The translations under genes were made by a program, and so were the position numbers. Shown piece by piece: positions 34,371 to 43,890 of a stretch of 64,000 nucleotides of DNA. Where the stretch lies: contig CAVWBB010000002.1 in NCBI GenBank assembly GCA_963753115.1, forward strand, positions 62,001 through 126,000, written 5' to 3'. The notes under the pieces are model-generated. The model saw nothing but the letters and a program-made list of their open reading frames with translations, did not search any database and was not told the origin of the DNA. The stretch's first letter is position 1; each line of letters starts with the position of its first letter. Origin of the DNA: Bog-473 sp963753115 (GTDB taxonomy: Bacteria; Actinomycetota; Acidimicrobiia; Acidimicrobiales; RAAP-2).

Positions 34371-36947
34371 CTACTCCATCGGCCGGGTGGCGATCCCCGT
34401 CGGGTCCCGCCCGGCCACCACCCAGCCGACCAGCATCGCGACGATCGGCATGGCGATCACGATCAGGAACAGGTTGCTCCATGGGACATGATCGATGATG
34501 TCGGACACCCCGCCTTCGCGCCCGTTGGAGCGGAACCAGCCGAAGAGGCCCACGTAGGCCGCCACGGTGCCGAGCAGCGCACCCAGGAAGGCGAGGCCGC
34601 CCGCCGTGACGGCCGTCAGGCTGCGCCGAGTGCGCGAGCTGGCGCCGGTGGCAGTCAGCGTACGGAGGTCGATCGCGGTCTCGCTCCGGATGAGACCGAC
34701 GCTCATGGCGAGGACGCCGAGCGCAAGCGCGATGCCGAAGACAGTCGCCCAGTTGACGATCTCGGCGGACGTGGGCGCGTCGTTCTTCGACTCGATGGTC
34801 AGATCGCCCGCCGCCGCCAGCGAGTTGGCACTCGTCAACTGCGGCTGCGTGATCGGACTGCCGGCCACGATGGTCCAGCCCCCAAGACTGTTCTGGCTCG
34901 TCAGGTGCAGGCGGCGCAGTGCACTCTCGGTGATCACCGTATTCGGCGAGGACGTGCCGAGAGGCAGTTGGCTCTCCTCCTGGACGACGGGGTGGGCCAG
35001 GCACTGGTTGGGCGTGCACTGGTTGACGTTGTTGCCGCCCCCTCCCGGGCCCCCGAAGCCGCCGCCTCCCTTGTCGTCACTGCCGAACGTCAACTGGACA
35101 CCCGACCCGGCCAGTCCGGGCCGCGAGCTGAGGACGTCGACGTTGGACGGGATCGATGAGGGGTTGATGCCGTAGGCCCGCAGGAGAGCCGGCGTGGCGA
35201 CGTAGATGGGGCCGTTCCACTGGCGGCCCGCCCCGCTCGGGTTCTGCAGGCCCACGGCCGGGTTGACGAGCTCGACGACGCTGGTCGCCCCGACGGCAGC
35301 GGCGATGGCGTGCGTCGTCGCCTCCTGGGCCGAGAGGCTCGGGGGTGTCGGTGCCGTCTCGGTCTGCGGCCCGTTCTGCCCTGGCGAGAAGAGTTGGGTC
35401 CCGGCCGGCGGCGGGCTGTACACGTTCAGCGTGTTCGCCGTCATGTTCGGCCCGACGAAGTCGAAGACATTGGCGTAGCGAGCCACGGCGACGGCGCAGA
35501 TGATGACGGCGATCATGACGCCGAGGCTGATGGCCGACAGCGCCGAGCCGGAGCGGGCCCGGTAGCGCGCCATGTCGCGCAGTGGGAGGCGGACCGCGAT
35601 GGGTGATCGGCCGCCGGCCCGCGCCAGCAGCACGAGGAAGAAGGGCGAGACGAGGATGATCCCCACGATCAACGCGATGAGTCCCGGGACGAGCCAGATG
35701 ACGCCTCCGCCGTTCCCCGCCGCCCCTGAGAGCGAGAACATGACGAATCCGAGAACCAGGGCGATCACGCCAGGGATCAGGGAGCGGTGGATCTGGCGCG
35801 GTGGCGCGGGACGTCCGGCGAGCGCGCTGACGACCGGCACGCGGGTGATGGCCCGCGCCGGGTAGCCGGCGGCGAAGAAGGTGGCGATGACCGCCAGCAC
35901 CATGGCCGGCACGATCACGTTCCAGGGGAGAGCGAAGGCGCCGATGACGTGATGCGCGCTCTGTTCGTTGTGGGGTCGGTAGAGCAACCAGAGCACGATG
36001 CCGAGCGCGAAGCCCAGGACGGCGCCCACGAAGCCGACGATGACTCCGTTCGCCTCCAGGACGAGCCGGACATTGCGGTCGGTCGCCCCCATCGACTCGA
36101 GCATCCCCAGGGACCGCATGCGACGCTGGGCCAGCACGGTGAAGCCGCCGATGGACACCAGAGCGATCAGCAGCATGCCGACGGTCGCCAAGGCCAGCAC
36201 GATGGTCGACGGGTTGATGCCGTTGCTGGTGGTCGACCCGGCGGTGGTCACGTACGAGGGCAGGTCCTTGGCGGCTGACGGGGCGGCGTCGAAGAGGACG
36301 CTCACTTCGGTCGGGTGCGCGACCTGCCCCGGCGGGACCAGGGCGAACACGTCCAACAGGCTCTGTGGGTTCTGGACGATGCCGACGACTGTCTTGCCGC
36401 CCTGTGGCCACGTGTCCCCCACCGAGAGGTTGAGCTCGGACGCCAGCCCGGGCGTGACGGCAATCTGATCGGCACCGCTCGGGTAGCTCCCCGAGAGAAG
36501 CTGCAGCATCGGCCTGCCGAAGGGCCCCTGCGCGTCCTGGGACCGGAGTTGATAGGTCTGGTTGGAGCCCGGCACGTTGAAGGTCTCGTTCTCGATGACC
36601 TCCGTCCGGCCATAGCGGTGCTGCAGCAGCGCGATCTGCCCCTGCACGTGCGAGAGCGTGACCCCCGGTGCCTTGGCGGTGGGCGTGGACAGGTTGAAGG
36701 TCGCGAGGTCGCGGGCCGTGCCGAACCCGGCGTTGGGCGGAGGAGGCGTGTTCACCGCGACCGCCGCACCCACGACGACGGCCGCCACCGCCACCACAAT
36801 GAGGAGGAGGATGAGCAGCTGCTGGCGCCACTCGCGCCGGAAGAGGCGCCAGGACCAGCGGAGCATGGCCCGCCGGGCCGGGACGCCGCCTGTCGTCGAC
36901 GTTTGGGCCGGCCCGGCGACCGGCCGTTCCAGGACGCCGACGCTCAT
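34371..36947 (-). CDS. FtsX/MacB-type ABC transporter permease
   Basis: An 858-residue permease. One helix at residues 41-66 anchors the N-terminus, followed by an extracytoplasmic domain of about 200 residues. Two FtsX cores follow: helices near VLALATVGMLLIALVSIGGFTVLAQRRMRSLGMLESMGAT and again near the C-terminus at FGIALALGVLAMSVGLIRSET...RTLTATGASSRTRRSL. A second extracytoplasmic region holds a Gly-rich stretch (GGGGFGGPGGGG) and two Cys (QCTPNQC). Such transporters export lipids, peptides or drugs mechanically. ATG 36947 overlaps the ATPase stop (ATGA). Confidence 0.88.
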   Translation of the reverse strand: MSVGVLERPVAGPAQTSTTGGVPARRAMLRWSWRLFRREWRQQLLILLLIVVAVAAVVVGAAVAVNTPPPPNAGFGTARDLATFNLSTPTAKAPGVTLSHVQGQIALLQHRYGRTEVIENETFNVPGSNQTYQLRSQDAQGPFGRPMLQLLSGSYPSGADQIAVTPGLASELNLSVGDTWPQGGKTVVGIVQNPQSLLDVFALVPPGQVAHPTEVSVLFDAAPSAAKDLPSYVTTAGSTTSNGINPSTIVLALATVGMLLIALVSIGGFTVLAQRRMRSLGMLESMGATDRNVRLVLEANGVIVGFVGAVLGFALGIVLWLLYRPHNEQSAHHVIGAFALPWNVIVPAMVLAVIATFFAAGYPARAITRVPVVSALAGRPAPPRQIHRSLIPGVIALVLGFVMFSLSGAAGNGGGVIWLVPGLIALIVGIILVSPFFLVLLARAGGRSPIAVRLPLRDMARYRARSGSALSAISLGVMIAVIICAVAVARYANVFDFVGPNMTANTLNVYSPPPAGTQLFSPGQNGPQTETAPTPPSLSAQEATTHAIAAAVGATSVVELVNPAVGLQNPSGAGRQWNGPIYVATPALLRAYGINPSSIPSNVDVLSSRPGLAGSGVQLTFGSDDKGGGGFGGPGGGGNNVNQCTPNQCLAHPVVQEESQLPLGTSSPNTVITESALRRLHLTSQNSLGGWTIVAGSPITQPQLTSANSLAAAGDLTIESKNDAPTSAEIVNWATVFGIALALGVLAMSVGLIRSETAIDLRTLTATGASSRTRRSLTAVTAGGLAFLGALLGTVAAYVGLFGWFRSNGREGGVSDIIDHVPWSNLFLIVIAMPIVAMLVGWVVAGRDPTGIATRPME

Positions 36948-37667
36948 TGGTTCGGGGCGTGCGCGAGGAGCGCTTCGGGGCCCGCCTGCGGGAGCGTCTG
37001 GTCGACGACCCGTCCGTCGCGCAGGAAGACGACCCGGTCGGCCCAGGACGCGAGCTGGGCGTCGTGGGTCACGACGATGGCAGCCACGCCGCGGCGGCAG
37101 GCTGCGAGGATCAGGCGCATCACGCCCTCGGCGTTGGTGGAGTCGAGGGCGCCCGAGGGCTCGTCGGCCAGGAGGAGCTGGCGGTTCCCCGCCACGGCAC
37201 GAGCGATGGCGACGCGTTGGCGCTCGCCCCCCGACAGCATGTCGGGATAGTGCGCCGCCCGGTCCTTCAACCCGAACTCCTCGAGCGCCGTCAACGCCGC
37301 GGCCTGCGCCTTGCGCGCCGCGGTGCCGTCGAGCTCCATCGGAAGGGACACGTTCTCCACGCGCACTGAGCCCGGCCAGCAGGTTGTAGTCCTGGAAGAC
37401 ATAGCCGATGGATTGGCGGCGCAGACGCGCCTTGCCGTTGCGTGACAAGGACGACAGGGGCCGACCGCCGACGTAGACCTCTCCAGCCGTCGGGTCCTCG
37501 AGGCTGCCGGCGATGGTCAGCAGCGTGCTCTTGCCCGAACCGCTGGAGCCCATGACTGCCACGAGGGACCCGGCCTCGACGGACAGGTCGATGTGCTGCA
37601 GGGCGTTGACCTCCGTTGCCCCTTCGCCGTACACCTTGGAGATGTCGCGTAGCTCGAGGTAGCTCAT
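36944..37667 (-). CDS. ABC transporter ATP-binding protein (one frameshift)
   Basis: The ATPase partner of the FtsX permease. ATG 37667 begins MSYLELRDISKVYGEG; Walker A is MGSSGSGKSTLL; Q-loop YVFQDYNLLAGL. At about 37369 an extra base shifts the frame; the other frame continues VENVSLPMELDG, signature LSGGERQRVAIARA, Walker B LLLADEPSGALD and H-loop IVVTHD to the stop at 36944. All motifs are intact, and the flanking genes overlap it neatly, so a sequencing indel is more likely than decay. Product about 240 residues when corrected. Its start overlaps the padR stop. Confidence 0.82.
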
Positions 37668-38251
37668 GGCTTCGTTCCCACCTTGCGCCGGGCTTTGGGG
37701 AGGGGGAACGGCGGGGCTGCCGGCGCACTCGGATCCGCCGCCGCTCGCTTCAGTCGGCCGTCGGCCGAGTCCAGCCACCGGATCAAGGAATCGAGCCGGA
37801 ACAACTCTGCATCGACCACCAGCGCGAAATGGAGATCGAAGCGTGCCTCGTCCTCCTTCAGCCTCGTCCACTGCTGCATCAGTTCCACCAGGTAGCGCCG
37901 GTGGACCTGCACCACCTCGTGGACGTCGACGCCCGGCAGTCCGAGCGCCACCAACACCTTGATGACGAGCTCGTCCCGGGGCGGCGACGAGAGGTCAGGC
38001 GGGGTGCGCAGCCAACCCTCCAACTCGGCCGCACCCTCTGCCGTGATGTGGAAGCCCTTCTGCGGCCCCTCCTCGGCGGAGTCGTCGGACTCGACGAGCC
38101 CGTCTCGCTCCAGCCGTTGCAGCGTGGTGTACACCTGCCCCACGTTCAGCGGCCACACCTCACCGGTGCGGGCCTCGAACTCCTGACGCAGCTGCAATCC
38201 GTACTTGGGACCTTCGCTGAGCAGGGCCAAGAGGGCGTGACGGACACTCAC
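37664..38251 (-). CDS. PadR-family transcriptional regulator
   Basis: A 195-residue repressor of the long PadR type. The winged helix is MSVRHALLALLSEGPKYGLQLRQEFEARTG to VYTTLQRLERDGLVES (with wing DDSAEEGPQKGFHITAEG); the C-terminal helical VirR-like domain spans about residues 85-165 (DELVIKVLVALGLPG, HRRYLVELMQQWTRLK). It heads the operon with the ABC ATPase, permease and DUF4405 gene. The operator-like palindrome 16 nt upstream of its start suggests negative autoregulation relieved by the exported compound, as known for LadR/BceF-type PadR systems. Confidence 0.9.
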   Translation of the reverse strand: MSVRHALLALLSEGPKYGLQLRQEFEARTGEVWPLNVGQVYTTLQRLERDGLVESDDSAEEGPQKGFHITAEGAAELEGWLRTPPDLSSPPRDELVIKVLVALGLPGVDVHEVVQVHRRYLVELMQQWTRLKEDEARFDLHFALVVDAELFRLDSLIRWLDSADGRLKRAAADPSAPAAPPFPLPKARRKVGTKP

Positions 38252-38266
38252 GAGTCCTTCCTTCGA

Positions 38267-38289
38267 AGTAGCATACTCAGTATCCTACT
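38267..38289 (-). promoter_or_regulatory. PadR operator palindrome
   Basis: A 23-bp near-perfect inverted repeat with arms AGTAGCATACT and AGTATCCTACT around one central base (38278); only one pair is mismatched. It lies 16 nt before the padR start codon, covering the probable promoter, in an otherwise GC-rich region. GTAG/CTAC arms also occur in the smaller palindrome at 8836-8847 before the other padR gene. Confidence 0.75.
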
Positions 38290-38400
38290 CTGAGAACCCC
38301 GCGCTGACAAGGGGGGCAGCCTCGGAATGCGCGCTAGGACGCCGGGGGGCCGAGCCGGAGATGGGACCAGGGACGGGCCCGGACACGGGGCCCGGACATG

Positions 38401-38419
38401 GGGCTCGGTGATTGAGCCC
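38401..38419 (-). terminator. Hairpin downstream of GH16 gene
   Basis: A 6-bp stem GGGCTC/GAGCCC with a 7-nt loop, 99 nt past the glycosidase stop in the direction of its transcription and before the padR promoter region. No U tract. Confidence 0.4.
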
Positions 38420-38517
38420 GTGTGAGGGGTCCCGAGCCCAGCGGCTAGGGCGCGGGAGGTTCGGTCCCCCGGGAAACAGTGCAACGGGGCGGCGGGGCGG
38501 ACCCTCCTCTGTCCTCC

Positions 38518-39702
38518 CTAGGAGGCGGGGGTCCAGGCGCGCACCCAGTCGACCTCGGTGGTGGCGGGCAACGGCGTGGTGCCCGGGACGAAGGCGTCAG
38601 TGCCCACGCCCAACGCCTGGGTCAGGGCGATGAAGAAGGGGCGGTCGAAGGGCTCGCTGCCCGTGGACGGGGTGTCGACCAGGCAGGGCTGTCCGTTGTA
38701 GAGCACGGTGATCGACGTCGGTGTCCAGTCGACGCCGTACGTGTTGAACGCGTTCTGGTTGATCACGCAGTCGTACGCGGTTGCATTCGGGTCGGTCGAC
38801 GACTGCGCGTAGTGGACGTAGGGGACGTCCAAGCCGGGGAAATCGCTGTAGAACTCGGCGAAATCGATCTCGCCTGACGCCGGCCACGCGCCGTACGTGA
38901 GATTCTGCGGGTAGAGCCAGAACGTCTCCTGCAAGCCGGCGATCACGGCCGGCGGCAGCTTGGCGCTCACCTCGTATGCACCATAGGTCTGGTTGAAGAG
39001 GCCGTACGTCGACACCATGCCGGCTTCGTAGCTTGTCGTGAAGCTGTTGCTGCCGTCCGCGCAGGTGAACGGTGCCACCTGCCGCACGCTGAGATTCAGG
39101 TAGCCACCCGAGACGGAGATCGTGTCGGGGCTGTTGACGTAGCAAGCCGTCGCGCCGTTCAGGTAGCCGCTGGCGGCCGTCTCCTGGGGTAGCCACTCGT
39201 TCGTGTCGAGGGACGTGCCGTTGAACTCATCGTCGAAGCTGCAGGTCCACCTGCCGGGAAGTCCGAGCGGCGTCGTCCCCTGGCAGGCCGGGGTCGGCGA
39301 CTGCGGCGCGACCGCCATCGGTGCGGCATCGCCCGAACGAGCGGACGGGGAGGCCGCTCCGCCGGATGTGGCCGGACCAGCCGTACCGGAGCGGAACCCA
39401 GCAGTGGTGGGCGTGGAGGAGCGCGCACCAAGGAACAGGGATGCGGCGGCGCCGGATGCGGTGAGTCGAGAGGCGGAGCTGGGCGACGTCGCGGCGGCGG
39501 ACGCTGCAGAGCCCGATGCGACGCGTGGCGGAACAGCAACGTCCGACGAACCGGAGCGGGACGCGGCGGCATGGGTCTGCGGCACGGTGCGCGTTGCGTC
39601 ATCGGCCGCCGCCGCCGCCACCATGGCGACGAGCGCGATCGAGACAGCGATGGTGACGACCGCGCGTCGAACTTGCAGACGCGGCCTTGAGAGCCTGCGC
39701 AT
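38518..39702 (-). CDS. Secreted GH16-family beta-glucanase-like protein
   Basis: A 394-residue exported protein. ATG 39702 starts a signal peptide (RRAVVTIAVSIALVAMVAAAAA). Residues 35-160 are a low-complexity Ala/Ser/Thr linker. The GH16 jelly roll begins at WTCSFDDEFNGTSLDTNEWLPQ, with the catalytic motif EIDFAE (about residues 278-283; ExDxxE, nucleophile and acid/base) and ends DWVRAW. GH16 enzymes cut beta-1,3- or 1,3-1,4-glucans and galactans. Four cysteines in the catalytic domain could pair in the exported form. Single-gene unit. Confidence 0.88.
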   Translation of the reverse strand: MRRLSRPRLQVRRAVVTIAVSIALVAMVAAAAADDATRTVPQTHAAASRSGSSDVAVPPRVASGSAASAAATSPSSASRLTASGAAASLFLGARSSTPTTAGFRSGTAGPATSGGAASPSARSGDAAPMAVAPQSPTPACQGTTPLGLPGRWTCSFDDEFNGTSLDTNEWLPQETAASGYLNGATACYVNSPDTISVSGGYLNLSVRQVAPFTCADGSNSFTTSYEAGMVSTYGLFNQTYGAYEVSAKLPPAVIAGLQETFWLYPQNLTYGAWPASGEIDFAEFYSDFPGLDVPYVHYAQSSTDPNATAYDCVINQNAFNTYGVDWTPTSITVLYNGQPCLVDTPSTGSEPFDRPFFIALTQALGVGTDAFVPGTTPLPATTEVDWVRAWTPAS

Positions 39703-39970
39703 TCCTGTCCTTCCCCCTCTTCCTTCTGCTTCTTTCTGCAGCGGTGCTGTCTCGAGAACGATCTTGCAGGAGGGGGAACACGCCCTTCTAGAGGGGCTTG
39801 GACTACGCAGTCCCAATTACGAACAACGGACGGACACGGGCAACCGGCTTGCAACCGTTCGTCACCATGCGACCCCGGTTGCCGTGCGCGTGGAGCGTCG
39901 TTTCACGTCTTTCGTTGCGTGTGGATCTGGCACCGCGCGACCGACCCGCGGCACCGGGCGTCGCGACGGC

Positions 39971-40453
39971 TCAGAGCGCCGCGAGCACCTCTTCGGCAGA
40001 GCTCACGTTCAACCCGGGCCCGGGCTCGACGGCGATCCAGCTGACCACGCCGTCATCGATGATGGCGGCGAAGCGCTGCGAGCGCGACCCGAGTCCGAAG
40101 CCACTGCCGTCCATGGTGAGCCCCATCGCCTCGGCCAACTCTCCGTTGCCGTCAGCGAGCATCACCACCGTGTCACCGACGCTCTGGTCCTTGCCCCAGG
40201 CCCCCATCACGAAGGGGTCGTTGACCGACACGCAGACCACCGAGTCCACACCCTTGGCCCGGAGCTCATCCGCCCGCATCACGAACCCCGGGAGGTGGTG
40301 ATCCGAACAGGTGGGGGTGAACGCCCCGGGGACCCCGAAGAGGACGACCTTGCCCTTCCCCAGCACCTCGGCCGATGTGGTCGCCTCGGGGCCCTTGTCG
40401 CCGAATGTGAACACCTTCACGTCGGGCACCCGGTCACCGGTCGCGATCGTCAT
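39971..40453 (-). CDS. Peroxiredoxin (Prx5/AhpE-like redoxin)
   Basis: A 160-residue thiol peroxidase of the Prx5 type that reduces H2O2 or alkyl hydroperoxides. The peroxidatic Cys is in VPGAFTPTCSDHHLPGF, with the family Thr three residues before it. DKGPEATTSAEVLGKGKVVLFGVPG is typical of this branch, and a second Cys lies in SVVCVSVNDPFVMGAW. The C-terminus ends AEEVLAAL. ATG 40453 has AGGCAGG upstream. It is divergent from the solute-binding protein gene, with 154 nt between. Confidence 0.9.
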   Translation of the reverse strand: MTIATGDRVPDVKVFTFGDKGPEATTSAEVLGKGKVVLFGVPGAFTPTCSDHHLPGFVMRADELRAKGVDSVVCVSVNDPFVMGAWGKDQSVGDTVVMLADGNGELAEAMGLTMDGSGFGLGSRSQRFAAIIDDGVVSWIAVEPGPGLNVSSAEEVLAAL

Positions 40454-40607
40454 CCTGCCTCCTGTCATGGTCATCTGGTCGTGCCGGCCCAGGTTGCCAT
40501 ACCTCGCCGAAGACCCCCAATCGTCCGCCACCCGAGAACGGTCACGAAGTTGTAACCTGCCGCGCAACAGAGCCGTAGCAGTGGGATCGAGACAGTGGGG
40601 GTTTGCG

Positions 40608-42251
40608 ATGACGCAGTCTTTTGATCGTCGGTCGTTCATGGCCGGTGGACTTGCACTCGGCGCCGGGGCGGCAATCCTCGGCGGGTTGGAAGGCGAGGCC
40701 GGAGCGAGCCAGACCAACGGGCCCGGACTGAACGGGATCTCGACGGCCAGACCGGTCAAGGGCGGTTCACTCACCTTCGGCATCGACACCGAGGAAAGCG
40801 GCTTCGACCCCTCGACGGCGCGCTGGGACGAGGGCGGGTTCCTGTACGGCCGCTCCGTCATGGACCCCATCGCCATCGTCAACGCCTCGGGGGGTGTCGA
40901 GCCGTACCTTGCCGAGTCGATCACCTCCAACGAGGACTTCACAGCCTTCACCATCAATCTGCGGCCAGGGATCGTCTTCCACGACGGCACGCCGCTCGAT
41001 GCCAACGCGTTGCACCTCAACATCGAGAAGCAGTCGACCTCCGTCCTCACGGGCCCGGCGTTCGCCGACCAGATCTCCGGGGCTTCAGTGACCGGACCGC
41101 TCGCCGTGACCATCAACATGAAGACATCGTGGGCGCCGTTCCCTTACTACCTGGCCCAGGCGCAGACGGGCTACATCGCCGCGCCGTCGATGCTCAACAA
41201 CCCCAACGGCACAACGCACCCGATCGGCACGGGACCGTTCGTGTTCTCGAACTGGGTCCCCAACAGCCACATGACCGTCACCCGAAATCCCCACTACTGG
41301 CGCAAGGGCCTGCCCTACCTGAGCTCCATCACCTTCAAGCCGATCATCGATCCCAACGCCCGCGCCCAGGCTCTCGAGACGGGCGAGATCGACATCATGC
41401 ACACCAACTCCCCCAGCAGCCTGCTGCAGTTCCGCGGCGACAAGAAGTGGGCGTACTACGACAACAGCGGGCAGGTCGTGGGGCAGCCGACGGTGCAGTG
41501 CATCATGCTGAACACCTCCACGGCCCCGTTCAACAACAAGACGCTGCGGACAGCCATGCCCATGTGCATCAACCAGGCGCAGTTCTCCAAGGTCATCAAC
41601 AAGGGCATCGACGCCCCGATGGGCGGCCTCTTCATTCCCGGCAGCGAGTACTACTCCAAGACCCCCTATCCCAAGTACAACCCGACCCAGGCGGCCAAGC
41701 TGGTCAAGCAGGTGCAGCAGGAGACGGGCAAGCCGGTTTCCTTCACCCTCAACTCCACCAGCAACGCGGACGTGCTGCGGGCCGCCCAGTTCGTGCAGCA
41801 GGCCTTCCAGCAGGCCGGCATGAAGGTGAACATCAACATCGTGGCCCAAGCGGCGATCATCAACGACGCGCTGGCCGGCACCTACCAGGCCACGCTGTGG
41901 CGCCAATTCGGTGCGGTCGACCCCGACCTCAACTACGTCTGGTGGAGCACGCAAACCGCGGGGCCGCCACTCGCCCTGAACATGGCCCGCAACATCGACC
42001 CCCGCATTCAGACGGCGCTGCTGGCGGGTCGGACCACGAACGACAAGGCGGACCGGATCAAGGCCTACCAGCAGGTGAACCAGTACCTGGCCCAGGACGT
42101 GCCCTACGTCTGGTTCGGCCGTGACACGTGGGCCGTCGTGGCCAATCCGAAGGTGCAGAACTTCGCCAACCCGACCACGGTGCAGCACTCGAAGGCGATC
42201 GCCTTCGACGAGGGCGTGCTGTGGCCGACACAGATCTGGTTGAAGTCCTAG
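40608..42251 (+). CDS. Peptide/nickel-type ABC transporter substrate-binding protein
   Basis: A 547-residue family 5 solute-binding protein, exported. The N-terminus has a twin-arginine signal (DRRSFMAGGLALGAGAAILGG). The mature part has GGSLTFGIDTEESGFDP, EPYLAESITSNEDFTAFTINLRPGIVFHDGTPLDA and the strands IGTGPFVFSNWVPNSHMTVTRNPHYW, all family marks. Substrates are usually oligopeptides, but this group is broad. No permease or ATPase gene adjoins it, so it is an orphan here. It ends overlapping by 4 nt with the convergent ABC-F gene. Confidence 0.88.
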   Translation: MTQSFDRRSFMAGGLALGAGAAILGGLEGEAGASQTNGPGLNGISTARPVKGGSLTFGIDTEESGFDPSTARWDEGGFLYGRSVMDPIAIVNASGGVEPYLAESITSNEDFTAFTINLRPGIVFHDGTPLDANALHLNIEKQSTSVLTGPAFADQISGASVTGPLAVTINMKTSWAPFPYYLAQAQTGYIAAPSMLNNPNGTTHPIGTGPFVFSNWVPNSHMTVTRNPHYWRKGLPYLSSITFKPIIDPNARAQALETGEIDIMHTNSPSSLLQFRGDKKWAYYDNSGQVVGQPTVQCIMLNTSTAPFNNKTLRTAMPMCINQAQFSKVINKGIDAPMGGLFIPGSEYYSKTPYPKYNPTQAAKLVKQVQQETGKPVSFTLNSTSNADVLRAAQFVQQAFQQAGMKVNINIVAQAAIINDALAGTYQATLWRQFGAVDPDLNYVWWSTQTAGPPLALNMARNIDPRIQTALLAGRTTNDKADRIKAYQQVNQYLAQDVPYVWFGRDTWAVVANPKVQNFANPTTVQHSKAIAFDEGVLWPTQIWLKS

Positions 42252-43846
42252 CGCATCTCCACATCATCGAGGTACTCGTCGCGCCAATGGGTGAAGCGCT
42301 CCTCGGGCAGGCGGAGACAATAGGTCGGACGCAGCGCCTCGACGAAGCCGCGCTCGTGGCTGACGGCCACGATGGTGCCCGGCCAGTTGCCGAGCATGGC
42401 ACCGACTGCGGCGATCGACGAGGGGTCCAGGTTGTTGGTGGGCTCGTCGAGCAGGAGGAGGTTCGCCTCCCCCGCCGACAGCATGGCCAGCCCGAGCTTG
42501 GCTCGCTCGCCCCCTGACAGGGTGCCCGGCAACTGGTCCGCCGCCTTGGAGGGCAGCCCGAACGATCCCAGCAGGGCCCGGCGGTCCCGCTCGGCCTTCA
42601 GCACGGCATCGCTCACGTTGTCCAGGGCGCTGCGGTCGGGATCGATCTGCTCGTGTTCCTGGGCGAAGTACCCGAGCTCGACATTCGCCCCGAACTCGAC
42701 CACGCCGTTCGAAGGCTCCTGGGCGCCGGCCAGGCAACGGAGGAGCGAGGACTTCCCGGCACCGTTGCGGCCGATGATCACGATGTGATCGCCCCTGCCC
42801 GCGTGGAACGTCACCCCTGACAGCACCTCGTTGCTGCCGTATCGGATCCCCAGTTTGGCAACTTCGAGCGGGATCGCACCGGAGCGGGGCGGGACGGGGA
42901 GCGAGAACTTGCTGGCACGTTCGCGCTTCTCGACCTGTGTGCGTCCCGCCTCCATCCGCTCGACCCGTCGGTCCAGGGACTTGGCCTTGCGGGCCCGTTT
43001 CTCGGTGCTCGCCCGCATGGAGTCGGCGAGGGTCGAGAGGCGCTTGATCTCCCGCGACTCGAGCTCGGATGCGCGCTCGCGCTGGGACTGGTCGGCATCG
43101 CGCAGCGCCTCGAACTTGGAGTAGTTCCCCTTCCACTCCGTCAGGTGCTGGTTCGCGATGTTGAGCACCTTGGTGATGGACTGGTCGAGCAGCCGGAGGT
43201 CGTGGCTCACCACGAGGAGCGCGCCGTTGAATCGGGCCAGCTCGTCGAGCAGCCAGCGCTTGGCGGAGCGGTCGAGGTGGTTGGTCGGCTCGTCGAGGAT
43301 CATCAAATCAGGCTCTTGAAAGAGCACGCGCATGAGGTCGACGCGGCGTCGCTGACCGCCTGAAAGCGAGTCGATGTCTTCGAGCAGCAGCTCCTGCCGC
43401 AGGCCGAGGCCGTCGGCCAGGCGGGCCATGACCGACTCCGCCTCGTAGCCGCCATTGGACTGGAACTGCTCCTGCAGGTCCGTGAACAGCTCGATGTTCT
43501 CCCCTGAAGGATCGTCGGCCATGGCCGTCCGCGCGGTGCCCAGTGCGTCGTCGAGGACGTCGAGCCCGCGAGCCGAGAGGATGTGGGAGAAGCCGGTGGG
43601 CTCGAGCCCGAGGCCGCCCGGCACGGGAGCCTGGGGAAGGTAGCCGAACGAGCCGAGCAGACGGACGTTGCCCCGGTGCCGCAATTGCGGTGAGGTCTCC
43701 CCCACCAGGACCGAAATAAACGACGACTTCCCGGTGCCGTTTCGCCCGACCAGGCCGACCTTTTCGCCGGCACCGACCACGAAGGACGCGTCCGCCAGAA
43801 GGGTGCGGTCGCCTATTTCGATGGTGAGGGCTGATCCGACGATCAC
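42248..43846 (-). CDS. ABC-F family ATPase
   Basis: A 532-residue soluble protein with two ABC domains and no membrane part, expected to act on the ribosome. Domain 1: Walker A GLVGRNGTGKSSF, signature LSGGQRRRVDLMRVL, Walker B LMILDEPTNHLD. The linker (ALRDADQSQRERASELESREIKRLSTLADSM) is the P-site tRNA interaction region. Domain 2: GRNGAGKSSLL, LSGGERAKLGLAML, LLLLDEPTNNLD. A GTG at 43846 is the start. Both ATP sites are intact. Whether it gives antibiotic resistance or a housekeeping role cannot be told. Confidence 0.92.
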   Translation of the reverse strand: MIVGSALTIEIGDRTLLADASFVVGAGEKVGLVGRNGTGKSSFISVLVGETSPQLRHRGNVRLLGSFGYLPQAPVPGGLGLEPTGFSHILSARGLDVLDDALGTARTAMADDPSGENIELFTDLQEQFQSNGGYEAESVMARLADGLGLRQELLLEDIDSLSGGQRRRVDLMRVLFQEPDLMILDEPTNHLDRSAKRWLLDELARFNGALLVVSHDLRLLDQSITKVLNIANQHLTEWKGNYSKFEALRDADQSQRERASELESREIKRLSTLADSMRASTEKRARKAKSLDRRVERMEAGRTQVEKRERASKFSLPVPPRSGAIPLEVAKLGIRYGSNEVLSGVTFHAGRGDHIVIIGRNGAGKSSLLRCLAGAQEPSNGVVEFGANVELGYFAQEHEQIDPDRSALDNVSDAVLKAERDRRALLGSFGLPSKAADQLPGTLSGGERAKLGLAMLSAGEANLLLLDEPTNNLDPSSIAAVGAMLGNWPGTIVAVSHERGFVEALRPTYCLRLPEERFTHWRDEYLDDVEMR

Positions 43847-43890
43847 GTCACATTGTACGAGGGAGAACGCGTGGTCGATACACTCCGCAA

